The notes under the pieces were generated by a model that worked only from the letters and a program-made list of their open reading frames with translations, searched no databases and was not told where the DNA came from. From assembly GCA_029255685.2 (NCBI GenBank), contig CM055319.2, positions 26,755,568 to 26,819,567 on the forward strand: 64,000 nt of DNA, read 5' to 3'. The DNA comes from Silene conica. Taxonomy: Eukaryota > Streptophyta > Magnoliopsida > Caryophyllales > Caryophyllaceae. Of this stretch, positions 10,520 through 22,358 are shown piece by piece (positions within the stretch are counted from its first letter, which is position 1; each line of letters begins with the position of its first letter). The translations under genes were made by a program, and so were the position numbers.

Positions 10520-11852
10520 TGAAGAGTCAAGAACGATTTAGCACCTAAGAGAGGGGGGGGGGGGGGGTGAATTAGGTGACCTTTTAAAAATTTCTGATTT
10601 AGCTTAAGTGTTTACGAATTCAAGCAACAAGAAACAGAGTCTAAGCAACAGTATATGGAATTCGTGCACATATCTGATCTATTAGGGAAGTAGCAAAGAA
10701 ACGAGAAATAAGTAATAGTTTGAGCAATAAACAAACGATATTAAAAATTGGTTCAGCTCCTACTCCGGAGCCTACGCCCAACCGTTATTTTATTGAATGT
10801 TTAGAAGTTACTCAACTTAACTAAAACGATTACAACAAAACAACTCCTCAACCTACTCCGGTTGCATTTTGCTTAGAGCTACTCCGCTCGTAACACTTGA
10901 CTCAAACTTAAAGCTACTCCGCTCTAAGAGTTTTGATGTTCTACCTTATGGTTTACACGATCTGTATCTCAAAAGTTCACTTAAGAACGTGGAGATTTCA
11001 TTGATGATCTAAACACAAGGTTCATCGAACATAATCTTTTAGCCATTAAATGTGCGAACTAGCACAAGGAGATAATTGCTTTGAAAACAAATGAAGACTC
11101 TTTGAAAAACAGAAATTTTTGCAAACAAACTTTGAAGAACAAATGCTTAAAAAGATTTTGCAAAGTTTACAATAAATGCCTTAGAAGTCTTGGTATTAAA
11201 TGACCTAGAAGTTGGTTTATATAGAGGATGGGGCGTGTGGATGCTCACTCACAAAAGCATATTATATTCATATCACTCTTTTAACCAAAGGTCTATTGAG
11301 TGAAAGGTCTTTTACAAACTGTTGAAAAGGACTACTCATTTTTGCAAGGCTCAAGGAATTTCCCTTTTGGGTAATGAGTATATGATACACCTTTGGCTTT
11401 GAAAAAGTCTCTTAGCTAAGAGAGGAAAGAATAGCCTTTTTACTTTTTGGCATCTAGACTTAGGAGTCATGTGATTTGAATTTCATTTGATGCTCTTTCT
11501 AGTTTGTAAACCATGATTTTGAAATATGCAGATGAGAATAAAAGACAACTTCTTTTGACATCTAATATTTTCGAAAACTATCTCTATGACCGTACCAGAA
11601 ACCCCAGTTGCAAAAGTTTGCTAGACTGTTGCAAGGGTTTTGCACCTTCTAACAATTAAAAGAGTATATTGGACTACCTTGATTACAACACTTTTCTAGA
11701 CTTAGGCCTTCACTTGTCTTTACTTGCTTCTTGACATATGATCTTGTTTGTCTTCAATGAGCTTTATGTCACTTGCTAATCTTTTGTACTAATCAAGCAA
11801 ACATTAGATAATCAAGGGTAACTTGTCATCATCAACACATTGTTTTCTAACA
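10520..11852 (-). repeat. 3' LTR of the SIRE-like element
   Basis: 1333 bp, reading TGTTAGAAAACAATG...TTGACTCTTCA on the minus strand. It is nearly colinear with 24435-25761, with only scattered differences and a variable G tract near 10551-10567. A TATA-like CTATATAAAC (minus) lies at 11215-11224, matching the one in the 5' LTR. Confidence 0.92.
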
Positions 11853-11875
11853 AAATCCGCCTTTGATGATGACAA
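11853..11875 (-). other. Polypurine tract region of the SIRE-like element
   Basis: Directly inside the 3' LTR the minus strand reads CATCATCAAAGGCGGATTTT. This matches the position and style of the purine primer for plus-strand synthesis in SIRE-type elements, with two pyrimidine interruptions. Confidence 0.7.
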
Positions 11876-12252
11876 TTTACAATCAAAATTATGAGACAAG
11901 TTCCCCCTCAACCCATGGTGAGTCGGTCTGTTTTGGCCATAGTAAATAACACATTACTTATGCATAAACAAGGTGGTCAAGGGGTCAATACGCTTAATCC
12001 TAAGTAATACGTCTAATAAAAAAGCTAAGCTATTTCTACGGTGAATGTTAGCCTAAGAGTCATTAAGCAATTTAAGCAAACACATAATTTAGATTACTTC
12101 CCCCTCTTGACATCATCAATCGGGGATAGTAGTGTTCAAAAGCAACAATTCCAACACACACAAGCAAAATAAACATGTCCGAAAACGAAACAAAGTCATG
12201 CATGCAATAGTTTATAACATAAAGTCAACTAAAGGATTGAGTAGGGGAAGGT

Positions 12253-14325
12253 TCAATCATCGGAGTCCACATTGGCGCCAAGAACACGTTCATTGAGATC
12301 CTCATTAACGGTTTTGAGCTCGGACACTTCCTTCTTCATCCTTTCCATTTAAGTAAGGAGCTTTGTAACCAAACCCGTGAGCTGATCAAGCTTGCCATTT
12401 ACTCCCAAATCAACACTTGACCCAACCTTTGCACTCCCTTTCCCTGGACCGCCGAATTTACGAGCAAGTTTTTCATTCACAATGTCCAAAGTCATTTGAG
12501 ACAAGAGCCCTTTTGTCATCTCATCATAGAGCCTTTCTACCGCAGGGCTGCCTTTCTTAATAAGTTTTTTCTTGTGGAATATCATGGACAGCCACATCCC
12601 CTAGGGAATGAGAGTTCGTTTGTCAAAGCCGCCTTTGCTAATGTCATTAGATAGTTCATGAATGCGGTGGAAGATAAGGCAAGGGAGGTTTATGGGACGA
12701 TCAGTGTGAAGGTGATAAAGTAGGATCATTTCAAGGTACGAACATCTACCCCTACTATTGTTACATGGAACCACCACTCTTTGCAGGAAATTGAAAATGA
12801 ACCTATGGTTAGACTTAAGCTCAGTAGCATTGATGTTGGAGTGGTCGTGAGCAGCCCCGGGACGCAAGAGTTGTGTTATTTTGTTTACCATTGAGGGCTC
12901 AATTGCTCCTAATGTCCCCCTTGGAAATACATCCAGCCCAACAGGTTCAATCTCAAGGTATTTGGCTAATTGGGTTATGGTTAAGACAAAGGGTTTGTTG
13001 TTAATGTAGGCAGAGAGAGAGAAGCAACGTCCACCCTGACCGTTGCATAAAACTGAACTACCTCAGCACATATGTGGGAAAGTATTTGTCTAGAAGAAAC
13101 GCCCATCCTTGGGCAAAGATGTGAAAACGACAGAAGGTAAAAGCTGGTGAGGAATCATACCAATAAAGAGGGAATCTACGACCGGAGTTGAATGAGCATG
13201 CAAGAAGTTCGTGGCATAGCTTGAGCACATGTTCTGGCATGTTCACGGAGTTAAGGTGAGCTAGGACCTCATTCTTAAATGGCTCATCAAAGGGGGTTGC
13301 CACCAGGTCATGACATGGGTTGATGGGCGATTGCTCCTCATCATCTTCCTCACTTGGGTACCGTCCCATCTTCCTCTCAACCTTAGCTTTTTTCTTGGGT
13401 ATTTGGGTTGGTTTTCTTTTGGGTTGTTTGGGTTGAGATTTGGTTTTGATTTTGACCAAGCGAGAGATGGGTTGATCGTCCTCACCATCACACTCATCAC
13501 CGAATAGCTCGACTATTTTTCTTTTGGATAAGGACGCACGAAGTTCATGGGTAAGTGGTTCAAGCACGTCATCAGACATTTGATGAGCACTCGTAGCATC
13601 ATTCATTGCTTCTTCTTCCATGATTTTCTTACCAATGGTCCCACCTTCAGCAACATCTTTCTCACAATCCTCATTTCCGGATTTTTCATTTACTTCATTT
13701 TCCACACTCCTGTCCTATTCAACACTCTTCTCCTCCTTTTCGCTCACACATTTCTCTACACTCTTTTCTCTTTCACTTGATTTCATATTTTCCTTTTCCT
13801 TTTCGCTTGCATCCTCTTCCACACACTTCTCCACACTTTTCTCCTTTTTAACAGATTTTGTATTCTTTTTTTCTCCTTTACTCCCTTCTCCTCCAGGTTC
13901 CTTTTTAGTTATACTTGCTTTTTCATGAGCACTTCATTCTTCTTCCACTTCGGATATTCCCTTACCTCCTTCCTTAGTGCTCTCAACTTCCTTTTCTTCT
14001 CCTAGTTCTTCCCTAGGTTCCTCCTGTTCAACATTAGGTCGACCCTTTCTTCGGATTCGGTGTTAACGCTTGGATATAATAATGCCAAGGACAGGGCCAG
14101 ACTTTTCTTTAGTCCACCTCGAATGCCGCGGCCACGTCCCATAGTATTGACGGGACCCGTTTTGGCCGGGGCCTTAGTGCGAATGAGCCGAGATTTGGCA
14201 GTGGCTTTGGATGAGGTTGCGGATGGTTTATGAGGTGTAGGGGTCATATTTTTCTTAGCTACAAACAGGGGGTTGTATGTGTCGGCGAGCCTTTTGAGTT
14301 CTCGGTTGATGTTCTTGGGAGGCAT
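12253..14325 (-). pseudogene. Decayed envelope-like/extra ORF downstream of pol (SIRE type)
   Basis: On the minus strand one ancestral frame can be followed from ATG at 14325 to a stop near 12253. It is now broken into open pieces at 14325-14002, 13705-13058, 12891-12601 and 12597-12349 plus a tail. The N-terminal piece is basic (MPPKN start, many Lys/Arg). The middle piece is acidic then Lys/Pro-rich (KSQPKQPKRKP), followed by a globular stretch. The last piece ends in a heptad-like MERMKKEVSELKTVNEDLNE, probably a coiled coil. This position and coiled-coil tail fit the env-like ORF of SIRE1/Maximus elements. No clear signal peptide or fusion peptide is seen, so 'envelope-like' refers to location, not proven function. 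Confidence 0.65.
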
Positions 14326-14689
14326 TATGAGGGCGTTTTTAAGGGAGAGATGGGACGGTTACTTGGAAGTTTTGAAATGAGTAACTGAAGAGTTGGAGGT
14401 TTTTGTATGAAGGTTAATGGTAAGTGGTTAAAGGTAAAGTGAGGAGAGATGATGCTTTAAATTTGGGCGGTTGAGTGTAAGTGATGGTTTTGAGAAAAGG
14501 GACGGCTGATTTGATGGGTGAGAGATTTAGTGGCTCAATGTATTAACTAGCATGCACAAGCTTCTATTTACGTAAACACATTTTAATTATTTTGCATGCG
14601 AATGATAAACCGTAAACTATAACACTACCATCACCCGTTCTAATTAATCATTGAGAGACGCAAACATATTAGTGTCACATATCACTTAA

Positions 14690-16316
14690 CAAACCAATTT
14701 CCAACCGAAGTTTTACGAATTATTCTCTTTCTAACGGTTTTGTAAAAATATCCGTAATTTGATTTTCGGTTTTACAAAAATTAAGACTAATTGTCTCTTT
14801 TTCCACTTGGTCACGCAAAAAGTGATGCTTTATTTAGATATGCTTGGTCCGGGAGTGTTGTATTGGGTTTTTCGAAATGTTAATTGCACTAGTATTATCA
14901 CAAATGATAAGAGTGGATTCAAATGTAATACCAAAATCATGCAATTGTTGACGTACCCATAGTATTTGTATGCAACATAGTGTGACAATGATGTACTCGC
15001 TTTCCGCCGTTGATAGAGACACGGTGTTTTGCTTCTTCGAAGCCCACGTAAGCAAACATGGGCCCATGAATGTGGCAATTCCGAACGTGCTCTTTTTATC
15101 AAACATACATCCCGCATAGTTGGCATCGAAAAATCCTACAAGATCAAGCTCATAGTAAGAAGGATACCAAAGATATAAATGTTGAGTTCCAATCAAATAC
15201 TTGAAGATCCTTTTTATGGCTTTAAAGTGAGATTCCTTAGGATTTGCTTGGAACCGAGCACACACACAAACACTATTTTGAATATCGGGTCGACTTGCGG
15301 TCAAGTAAAGTAAAGAACCAATCAAACCTCGATACACCTTTTCACTAACACTCTTACCGTTTGGATGAAGGTCGAGTTTGAGGTTAGAGACCATGGGTGT
15401 AACGACGGGTTTCGCATTGGTCAACCCGAACTTACTTATCATTTCCTTCACATACTTTTGTTGATGGATCATTGTGCCTTCCTCTTTTTGCTTGATTTGG
15501 AGGCCAAGAAAGAATCCTAGTTCTCCCATCATACTCATTTCAAACTCAGATTTCATTAGACTTGCAAAGTAATCATAAAGAGCTTCACTTGTTGCACCAA
15601 AGATTATGTCATTGATATATATTTGCACAAGCAACATTACATCCGAATGTGCCTTGATGAATAATGTTTTATCAACCGAACAACGTATGAAATCATTTTC
15701 TAAGAGAAATTTTGAAAGTCTATCATACCATGCTCTAGGAGCCTGTTTTAAATCATATAGTACTTTATCAAGTTTAAAGACATGGTTCGGTGATTCATTA
15801 TCCACAAAGCCCGGAGGTTGTTCCACAAAAACTTCTTCATTGAGATAACCATTTAGAAATGCAGATTTTACATCCATTTGAAAAAGTTTTACTCCATGAT
15901 GAGCTGCAAAGGCAATGAGAATTCGTATGGCTTCAAGTCTAGCTACCGGTGCAAAGGTTTCGTCATAATTAATTCCCTCTTATTGATTATACCCTTGCAC
16001 CACTAGCCTTGCCTTGTTCCTTAAGATTTCTCCGTTATCGTCTAGCTTATTTCGAAAGACCCACCTAGTGCCAATGACAGTACGATTTGACGGTCTAGGG
16101 ACAAGATGCCATACCTCATGTCTTCTGAATTGGTCCAAATCTTCTTACATGGCCATGATCCAACAAGGATCCTAAAGAGCTATTGAGATATGGTTGGGTT
16201 CAATTTGTGAAAGGTAAGCATTAAAAGCATAGAGGTTTCTGAGGAATGATCTAGTTTTTATCCCTAAGTCGACGTCACTGGTTAGGTTTTCGAGAGGGTG
16301 AGAGCTTTGGTGTTTC
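14690..16316 (-). pseudogene. copia reverse transcriptase and RNase H (SIRE-like pol, C-terminal part)
   Basis: The longest intact piece is 15877-14834. RT hallmarks are a MDVKSAFLNG block and LDKVLYDLKQAPRAWYDRL. The catalytic YVDD box reads YINDI, so one of the two essential Asp residues is Asn and the enzyme would be inactive. RNase H follows with FFDANYAG, STAESEYI and ICDNTSAI, retaining its acidic residues, and ends near 14690 after the ITDIFTKPLE motif. The N-terminal part (16316-15878) holds the WHLVPRPSNR...IGTRWVFRNK block with in-frame stops, one after VVQGYNQ. The frame is interrupted at 16317 by the solo LTR and resumes at 19434. Confidence 0.92.
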
Positions 16317-16864
16317 CATCTTGTAATACCTCGTATTTTAGCCTCGGTCAACGGCAGTCAAACCAGGTTTTATACAATTATTTCAAATGGAATGTTTATA
16401 AATTATTTTACGTAAACTATTATTATTTTATAAATCGTATTTCTACGATTATTTCGTATTTCATAATCATTTTATATTTGATGAGTATTTCATAATATGT
16501 GATTTCATTCGTATTTCTTTATTTTGATAATATATTTATAATTAAATATATTTTCTATTTTCTATTTATTTCTCATCTATACGTAATTTCTATTTTTTTT
16601 AAGTTGTAATTGTATTTAATTACGATATTCTTTATATATTCTTAAAATTAATTTAATTTATATTTATTAATACTAATTACATAATTCAATTAGTATAAGT
16701 AATTATACGTACTCATTTATTTTAAATTACGAGTTGAGAGCGGGATAATTCCTCGAGGTGCGTGATGGACTATTAGACTCGGGTTACGATTGACGTGTGA
16801 TGGCTTGGACTCGGGTTTTATCGTGAGAAACTTGTAATGCAGCCCAACCCTTTGATTTTCAAAC

Positions 16865-16960
16865 AAAACCCTAGTCTCCCCTACCATCGACAAACACAAA
16901 TAAACAAAACACAAAACCCTAGTCTCCCCTACCATCGACAAACACAAATAAACAAAACCC
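16865..16960 (+). repeat. Short tandem duplication in the solo LTR
   Basis: A segment starting ACCCTAGTCTCCCCTACCAT and running into CGACAAACACAAATAAACAA is present twice in tandem (about 47-bp spacing), ending AAAACCCTA. It lies in the presumed leader part of the LTR. Confidence 0.85.
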
Positions 16961-17934
16961 TACTTCTCCTTTCACTCATCTGCCTCCATCATCTCGTAAC
17001 ATCCTACTCCATCTATCCCTAAACGCAAGTATGGTCTGTCGTGAGGTTGAAGAAGGGCAAAAAAGAGAGAGAAAGACGAGACAAGAGCAGCCCGTCACCA
17101 TCACACCCTTGCGCAACATCGTTTTCGTAAGTAGTTTATCGTGCCTTTTAATACCTCCGAATCTGAGTCATACAGTCGTATGTAATCTTTGTAGTATGAA
17201 TAAAATGTTTATCGTCTTCATATCACCATAGGACCACTGTAACTGTCACAATAATCGTCAGGAATGTCGTTGGTAATCACGGATTTAATACCCTGTTCTG
17301 CGTGTTCCTTTTAACTCGTTCTTGGTTGCTGTTTGTTCGTATTTTTGAGTCTGTTTCCTGTCCTGGGTCTTGGGTTATGGTAGTGGGGTGGTAGTAGGTT
17401 ATGTTGGTGGTTCAGGGGTGGTGTATGGTGGTCAAGAAAGGGCGGCTAACAGGCTGTTTTAAGGGGGTGTCGAAAACAGTGCAAAAACAGGGGTATAGGG
17501 GTGGTGTGCACCGGTTTTGGGGAGTCTGTTTCATGGGGTTTACCTAGGGTCGAAGACTGGTGTTTGGCCCATGGGGTTAAGGGTGATGGGAGGTGTTAAG
17601 GGTAGTTATAGGCGGTGTTGAAAGTGGTGGTAGAAGGTGTTCAAGGGGCTGTTTTCAGAGGGTCGGTAAAATACGTATCGCAAGTGAGGTTGTGGCAAGG
17701 AGTTTTGGGACTGGTTTCGAGGGCTGTTAGAGTAGTGTCAAGGGTCGTGGTTGGTGTCAATGGTTGCGCCATAGTGTGGTAGTGGCAACCGCTGTGTTGT
17801 GGTGGTGGTTGGGGTAGCGTGAAGGCGTCAAAGGGGTTGTGTTTAGGGGCTGTCAAGGGGTTGTAGTGTCGGGGGAAGGGCTGTCCACTTTTAGCGTGTT
17901 GCTGTTGCTTTTACATGTTGGTTTTTTTTATGAT

Positions 17935-18245
17935 TTCTATTATTTTGTCTTATTATCATTATTGTTATTAATATTATTATTATATTATTATTATTAGTAC
18001 TACTACTAATGTTGATTCTTATTCTTATTATGATTATTAGTATTGATAATTGTTGTTGGCATTGACATTATTATGTATTATTATTGTTAGTACTATATTA
18101 TGTTTATGTTAGTGTTATTATCATTTTCATTATTATTATGTTATTATGTTATTACTTTTATTAAAACTAATGTTAGTATTGTTATATGTTATTATATGTT
18201 ATTATTAGAATTGTCACCATTGTTATTATTAGTAATAATGTTCTT
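17935..18245 (+). repeat. ATT/TTA-rich low-complexity tract
   Basis: Imperfect ATT, TTG and TAT trinucleotide runs over about 300 bp. No coding signal. Confidence 0.8.
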
Positions 18246-19433
18246 AATAGTTAATGATTAAGCTAGTAAGTAATTTTAATATACAAGAATGTGACGATTA
18301 TCAATAGTTCGTTAATATTTTCTATGTTCGATTTTTTTTATTGAAGTAGTCCTTTTTGATACGGTCTCGTCATGCGTAATATACTATTTAAATAATTAAT
18401 TTGAGTAATTGATATATTGTATTAGTTGAGTAATTGTTTTGACTAGTTAATTAATTTAATTAATTACTTTGATTTAAGTGGATAGATAATAATTGTTACG
18501 TAATTATATTAGTGAGTAATTATGTATCTTATATTGTTAGGTGACGAGTTTGAAGTGGCAATATTATGTTTACTCGCTGGCTTGCTATAAGATTATATTG
18601 CTATCCAGGTAGGATACACTGACACTATACTTTATGAAGTGTTATGAATGGATGTTTACTCTGTGATGTATTATGAAAGGGTGTTGCCTTGTATATTATG
18701 GATGCAAGTATGAATTATATAAGAATGATATTGGTTGGATTGATTGTGGATTATTGGTAATGGCATGAGCATTTTTTTTATTTGATAGCATGATTGAATA
18801 ATTATATCGTTGCATTCATGAGCATAGCATATGCATTGGTTACTGAGAAAGTTATAGATCAGATATTGTTCTGATATAAAGCCCAGGGTGGTTCTGCAGA
18901 CCAGGCCTGGTGTCTTATCAGCTATTGAGCTGGTGTTCGGTGACGACCGATTATAGTCTGCCGGGAGGTTCGGTATGGCTTGGTGCAAGGGTATGAGTTT
19001 GAGAATGAGATTGAGATTGAGCTCGAGCATATCATGGCATTTGCATATCATTAACTGTTGCATTATGATTATTGTGTTATCTTAAACAACCGCGAGGTTG
19101 ACAGTGTATTCGTGTACACCTACGATGATCCGGAATGGGGAGTAGATTCTACAGGTCAGAGACAGATGGATTAGAAGCTTGGGCATGGAGAGAGACATGG
19201 CTTGGACCTACTTAGAATTAGATCATCACATACTTAGATGTTATCAGTTGTATTTTTATTCTTTGCGTAGTAGTTGTATATCAAAAGTTTAAATTTAATC
19301 AGTTTTGTATAAAGTACCTTGGTTTGTTTTACTTTGTTATTCACTACCTCGGACATTCCGAGATGGTAACAACTCTATTTATTTGAGAATGTCTTGCTCA
19401 AGGCTCTTAAAAAAATGGGGGTGTTACACATCT

Positions 19434-19788
19434 CCTTGGTATGGTGGTGTTAGGAGCGAGAGTTTGTTCATTCTGTTCTGATGCAACATTTGCAGAATCT
19501 GTTGCATGGCGTTGGTTTTGTGAAGGGGTTTGATCATTGGTGTTTGGTGGATCAGTGGTTGTGCCTTGGCTTTCTTCTTCCACTCTTGACGTGCTGGCTT
19601 CATCTGAGGATGAAGGAGCGTCAGTTCTCCCTGAATTATAGCCTGCTTCCCCATGCAAAGGTGCGTCTGACTGTTGCTCAAGATCCTCAGCTTCTAAAAC
19701 TTGGTCCATGTCATGACGTACCATCCCAATTTCAAAATCATCATTATCTTCTTCATTGCTTGTCTGTTCATGAGATACAAAAAGACTC
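19434..19788 (-). pseudogene. copia integrase-RT spacer region (SIRE-like pol)
   Basis: An open minus-strand frame rich in Ser/Thr/Gln/Glu, with segments such as EEESQGTTTDPP and NDQTPSQNQRH. It links integrase to RT, as in the variable spacer of SIRE-type polyproteins. It is bounded by the CATCT duplication on one side and GATTC on the other, so it is an island of copia sequence between two nested solo LTRs. Confidence 0.75.
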
Positions 19789-19793
19789 GATTC

Positions 19794-21061
19794 TGATGGA
19801 AAACGTAAGTCATACTAACATAATCCTAATAATATAGTCTTACTAATTTTACTAATTAATCTCATATTAATTTAGTCGATCTTATGCATGCAAAGTAAAT
19901 GCGGAACAATAACGGAAAGGGCCTTACAATCAGTCCGAAAAGTGCTAGGACGATCCTCCACGGAGCAACCAAAGTAGCTTGCCTCCTTTACGATGCACCC
20001 AAGACCTACCCTTAAACACCGAAAACCGAACCCGAGCTAGGAGACGAAATCGGTTAACTTAAAACCATGTACTAATAATAATATTAGTATACTAAAAATA
20101 TTATCTAAGTAATATTTTAAGAGGTTTTGTAATAGTTTTATTTTCTTACACTAGAAAATGATACTAGCATAAGGTTTTATATTCTTACACTAGAATAATA
20201 AAAACTAAGAGAATGAATAAGGTGAAAAAATTCACTTCTTATAATAGGTAGTGTATGTCGTGTGATTGTGTGTTTTGGAAGACCAACTAGGTTGCTTATC
20301 GGCTTACACATGCACTTAGGTATGCATACCTACTAATAGGTATGTAAGACTATCTTATAGTAATCATTATGTGTGTAAGAATTAATATTACTAATATTAA
20401 TCCATAATACATGCACATACACGACACATTATATTGTAAAATGGACCTTATTTTACAAAATTTGTAATTTGTACAATTGTGTAATATGTATCATATGTGA
20501 CATAATTCAATTGTATTAATTTAAAATATATTTATCACATAAATAATATTTCTAAATTAATCAAATCATATTTAACAAATTATTTAGTAATTCATAATCA
20601 CCGTCTCAAAATATGGTTATTATAATAATCGTCAATACGATATACAACATTTGTTATAACCACGAACCCTTCTCATTCTAATTTCGATATTTCTAAAATA
20701 TCGTTTAATATTTGACAATTGACAAATTTCAATCTCAAATATAAATCTTACTTTAAGATTTAACCTCTGAATTCTCGATATACGGTTTTAAGAATATTGA
20801 TCAATCTGTATCCTATACAATTAATCAATATATATGTTGAAGGGGTTAGTCCTATAGGTGTGACCTAAAGGGATCAACTGACCACCACCGTCATACGACA
20901 GTAATGTCAAACTCTAGTCAGTCAATCATTACCGATTAATGTTGGTCAGTTGACTATATCAAATATCGGATCATCCCTCACATATTCATTTCATAAGATT
21001 TATGACAATGATTTTTATCACTGTCGTGATCGCACTATTGTTGATGACACATTTCCCAACA
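19794..21061 (-). mobile_element. Solo LTR (1.27 kb, copia-type) inserted in the copia pol
   Basis: On the minus strand it starts TGTTGGGAAATGTGTCATCA and ends TTTTCCATCA, flanked by the perfect 5-bp duplication GATTC (19789-19793 and 21062-21066). The TGTTGGGAAATGTG start is typical of Ty1/copia LTRs. No coding sequence. The open frame that appears to continue integrase past 21062 (to 20986) is LTR sequence read through. Confidence 0.88.
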
Positions 21062-22345
21062 GATTCATCAAATACGACATGAATGCTTTCTTCCATTTTC
21101 ATAGTTCTTTTGTTAAAGACTTTGTAAGCCTTACTATGATTTGAATAACCCACAAAAATTGCTTCATCACTACGGGCATCAAATTTGCCTAGGTTATCCT
21201 TCCCGTTGTTATGAACAAAGCATTTACAACCGAAACACTTCAAGTATGAGATATTTGGTTTTCTTCCACGGAGAATTTCATAGGGTGTTTTGTTGCTGAT
21301 TTTTCTAATCATGACTTTATTGTAGACGTAACATGAGGTGTTTACGGCTTCGGCCCAAAAGTTTCTTGGAAGTTGAGAACTAATGATCATGGTCCTAGCC
21401 ATATTTTCCATGGTTCGATTCATTTGTTCCAACACTCCATTTTGTTGTGGAGTTCGTGTGGCCGAGAAGTTGTGGCTAACACCATTTTCATTACAATAAT
21501 CTTCAAAAGCGAGATTTTCAAATTCGGTGCCATGGTCGGACCTTAATGCCCCAAGTTTTTGAGAAAAAAAAATTTGGACCATTTTAAGCCAAATTAAAAA
21601 CTCACTAAATGCTTTGTCTTTAGTTCCAGGAAACAACAACCATACATATCTAGAGCAATCATCAACAATCACACAAATTTAATTACTACCACCTTTACTT
21701 GTGATGCGCATGGGCCCGCAAAGGTCAATGTGAACAAGTTCTAAGACACGTGATGTGCTAACACATTTTTTGGACTTGAAAGAACTTTTGACTTGTTTTC
21801 CTTTGACATAATCATCACATAAGGAATTGAATTTGAAGTTTATGATTGGTAAGCCTTCAACTAGGTCAAGTTTCCTAAGATTGTTTAGAGTTCTAGCATT
21901 TACATGACCCAAATGTTTGTGCCAAAGCCACGGATCATTTTTATGGACACTCATGCATGAAAGCGTTTGACCGGACAATAAACACAAATCAATCATATAC
22001 ACATCCTTGACATGTTTACCCTCGAGGATCAATTCCTTTGTCTTTCCATCTAGGATTTTACACACATGGGCATGAAATTCAACGATGTTACCTCGGTCGC
22101 ACAACTGTGAAATGCTAAGAAGATTGTGCTTTAATCCTTTGACAAGCAGCACTTTGTCTACACATAGTGATTTTGACTTACCAACTTTTCCGATACCAAC
22201 AATTTCACCTTGTTTGTTATTGCCAAAAGTCACCATGCCTCCGTTGTAGGCTTCTAGTGAGAGGAATTGGCTTTTTTCCCCCGTCATGTGACGGAGCATC
22301 TGCTTTCTAAATACCAATTGTTGCTGCCTCCCACTAATGCCTACG
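21062..22345 (-). pseudogene. copia protease and integrase (SIRE-like pol, N-terminal part)
   Basis: The protease remnant is near 22330-22260. Where elements of this type have a WYLDSGCSRHMTG active site, this copy reads WYLESRCS and then shifts frame into RHMTG, so the catalytic Asp and Gly are lost. Next comes the GAG-pre-integrase block (ISQLCDRGN) and an HHCC zinc domain with WHKHLGH but SLCDDYVKGK, where the second Cys of the pair is Tyr. The integrase core (21672-21062) keeps DDE residues: VDDCSRYVW, RSDHGTEFE and NGVLEQMNRT. A stop separates the two parts near 21676. The GKCD-type C-terminal motif is followed directly by the GATTC duplication. Confidence 0.9.
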
Positions 22346-22358
22346 CAATTTCAAACAG

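Larger units (their letters stand above)
16322..19428 (+). mobile_element. Solo LTR (3.1 kb, gypsy-type) inserted in the copia pol
   Basis: TGTAATACCTCG start and GGGGGTGTTACA end, with perfect 5-bp duplication CATCT (16317-16321 and 19429-19433). The interrupted copia frame continues on either side, which confirms the boundaries. No internal domain or second LTR is present. The interior contains a direct repeat of ~43 bp around ACCCTAGTCTCCCCTACCAT (16869 and 16916), G-rich DNA (17390-17880) and an ATT/ATG-rich low-complexity tract (17935-18240). Its end is homologous to the partial LTR at 1-837. Confidence 0.92.

Noticed and set aside
17030..17240. Possible small protein gene at 17031
   Set aside because: Lies inside the solo LTR leader region and matches no family.
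20986..21061. Extension of the integrase frame past 21062
   Set aside because: The sequence left of 21062 belongs to the solo copia LTR, as shown by the GATTC duplication.
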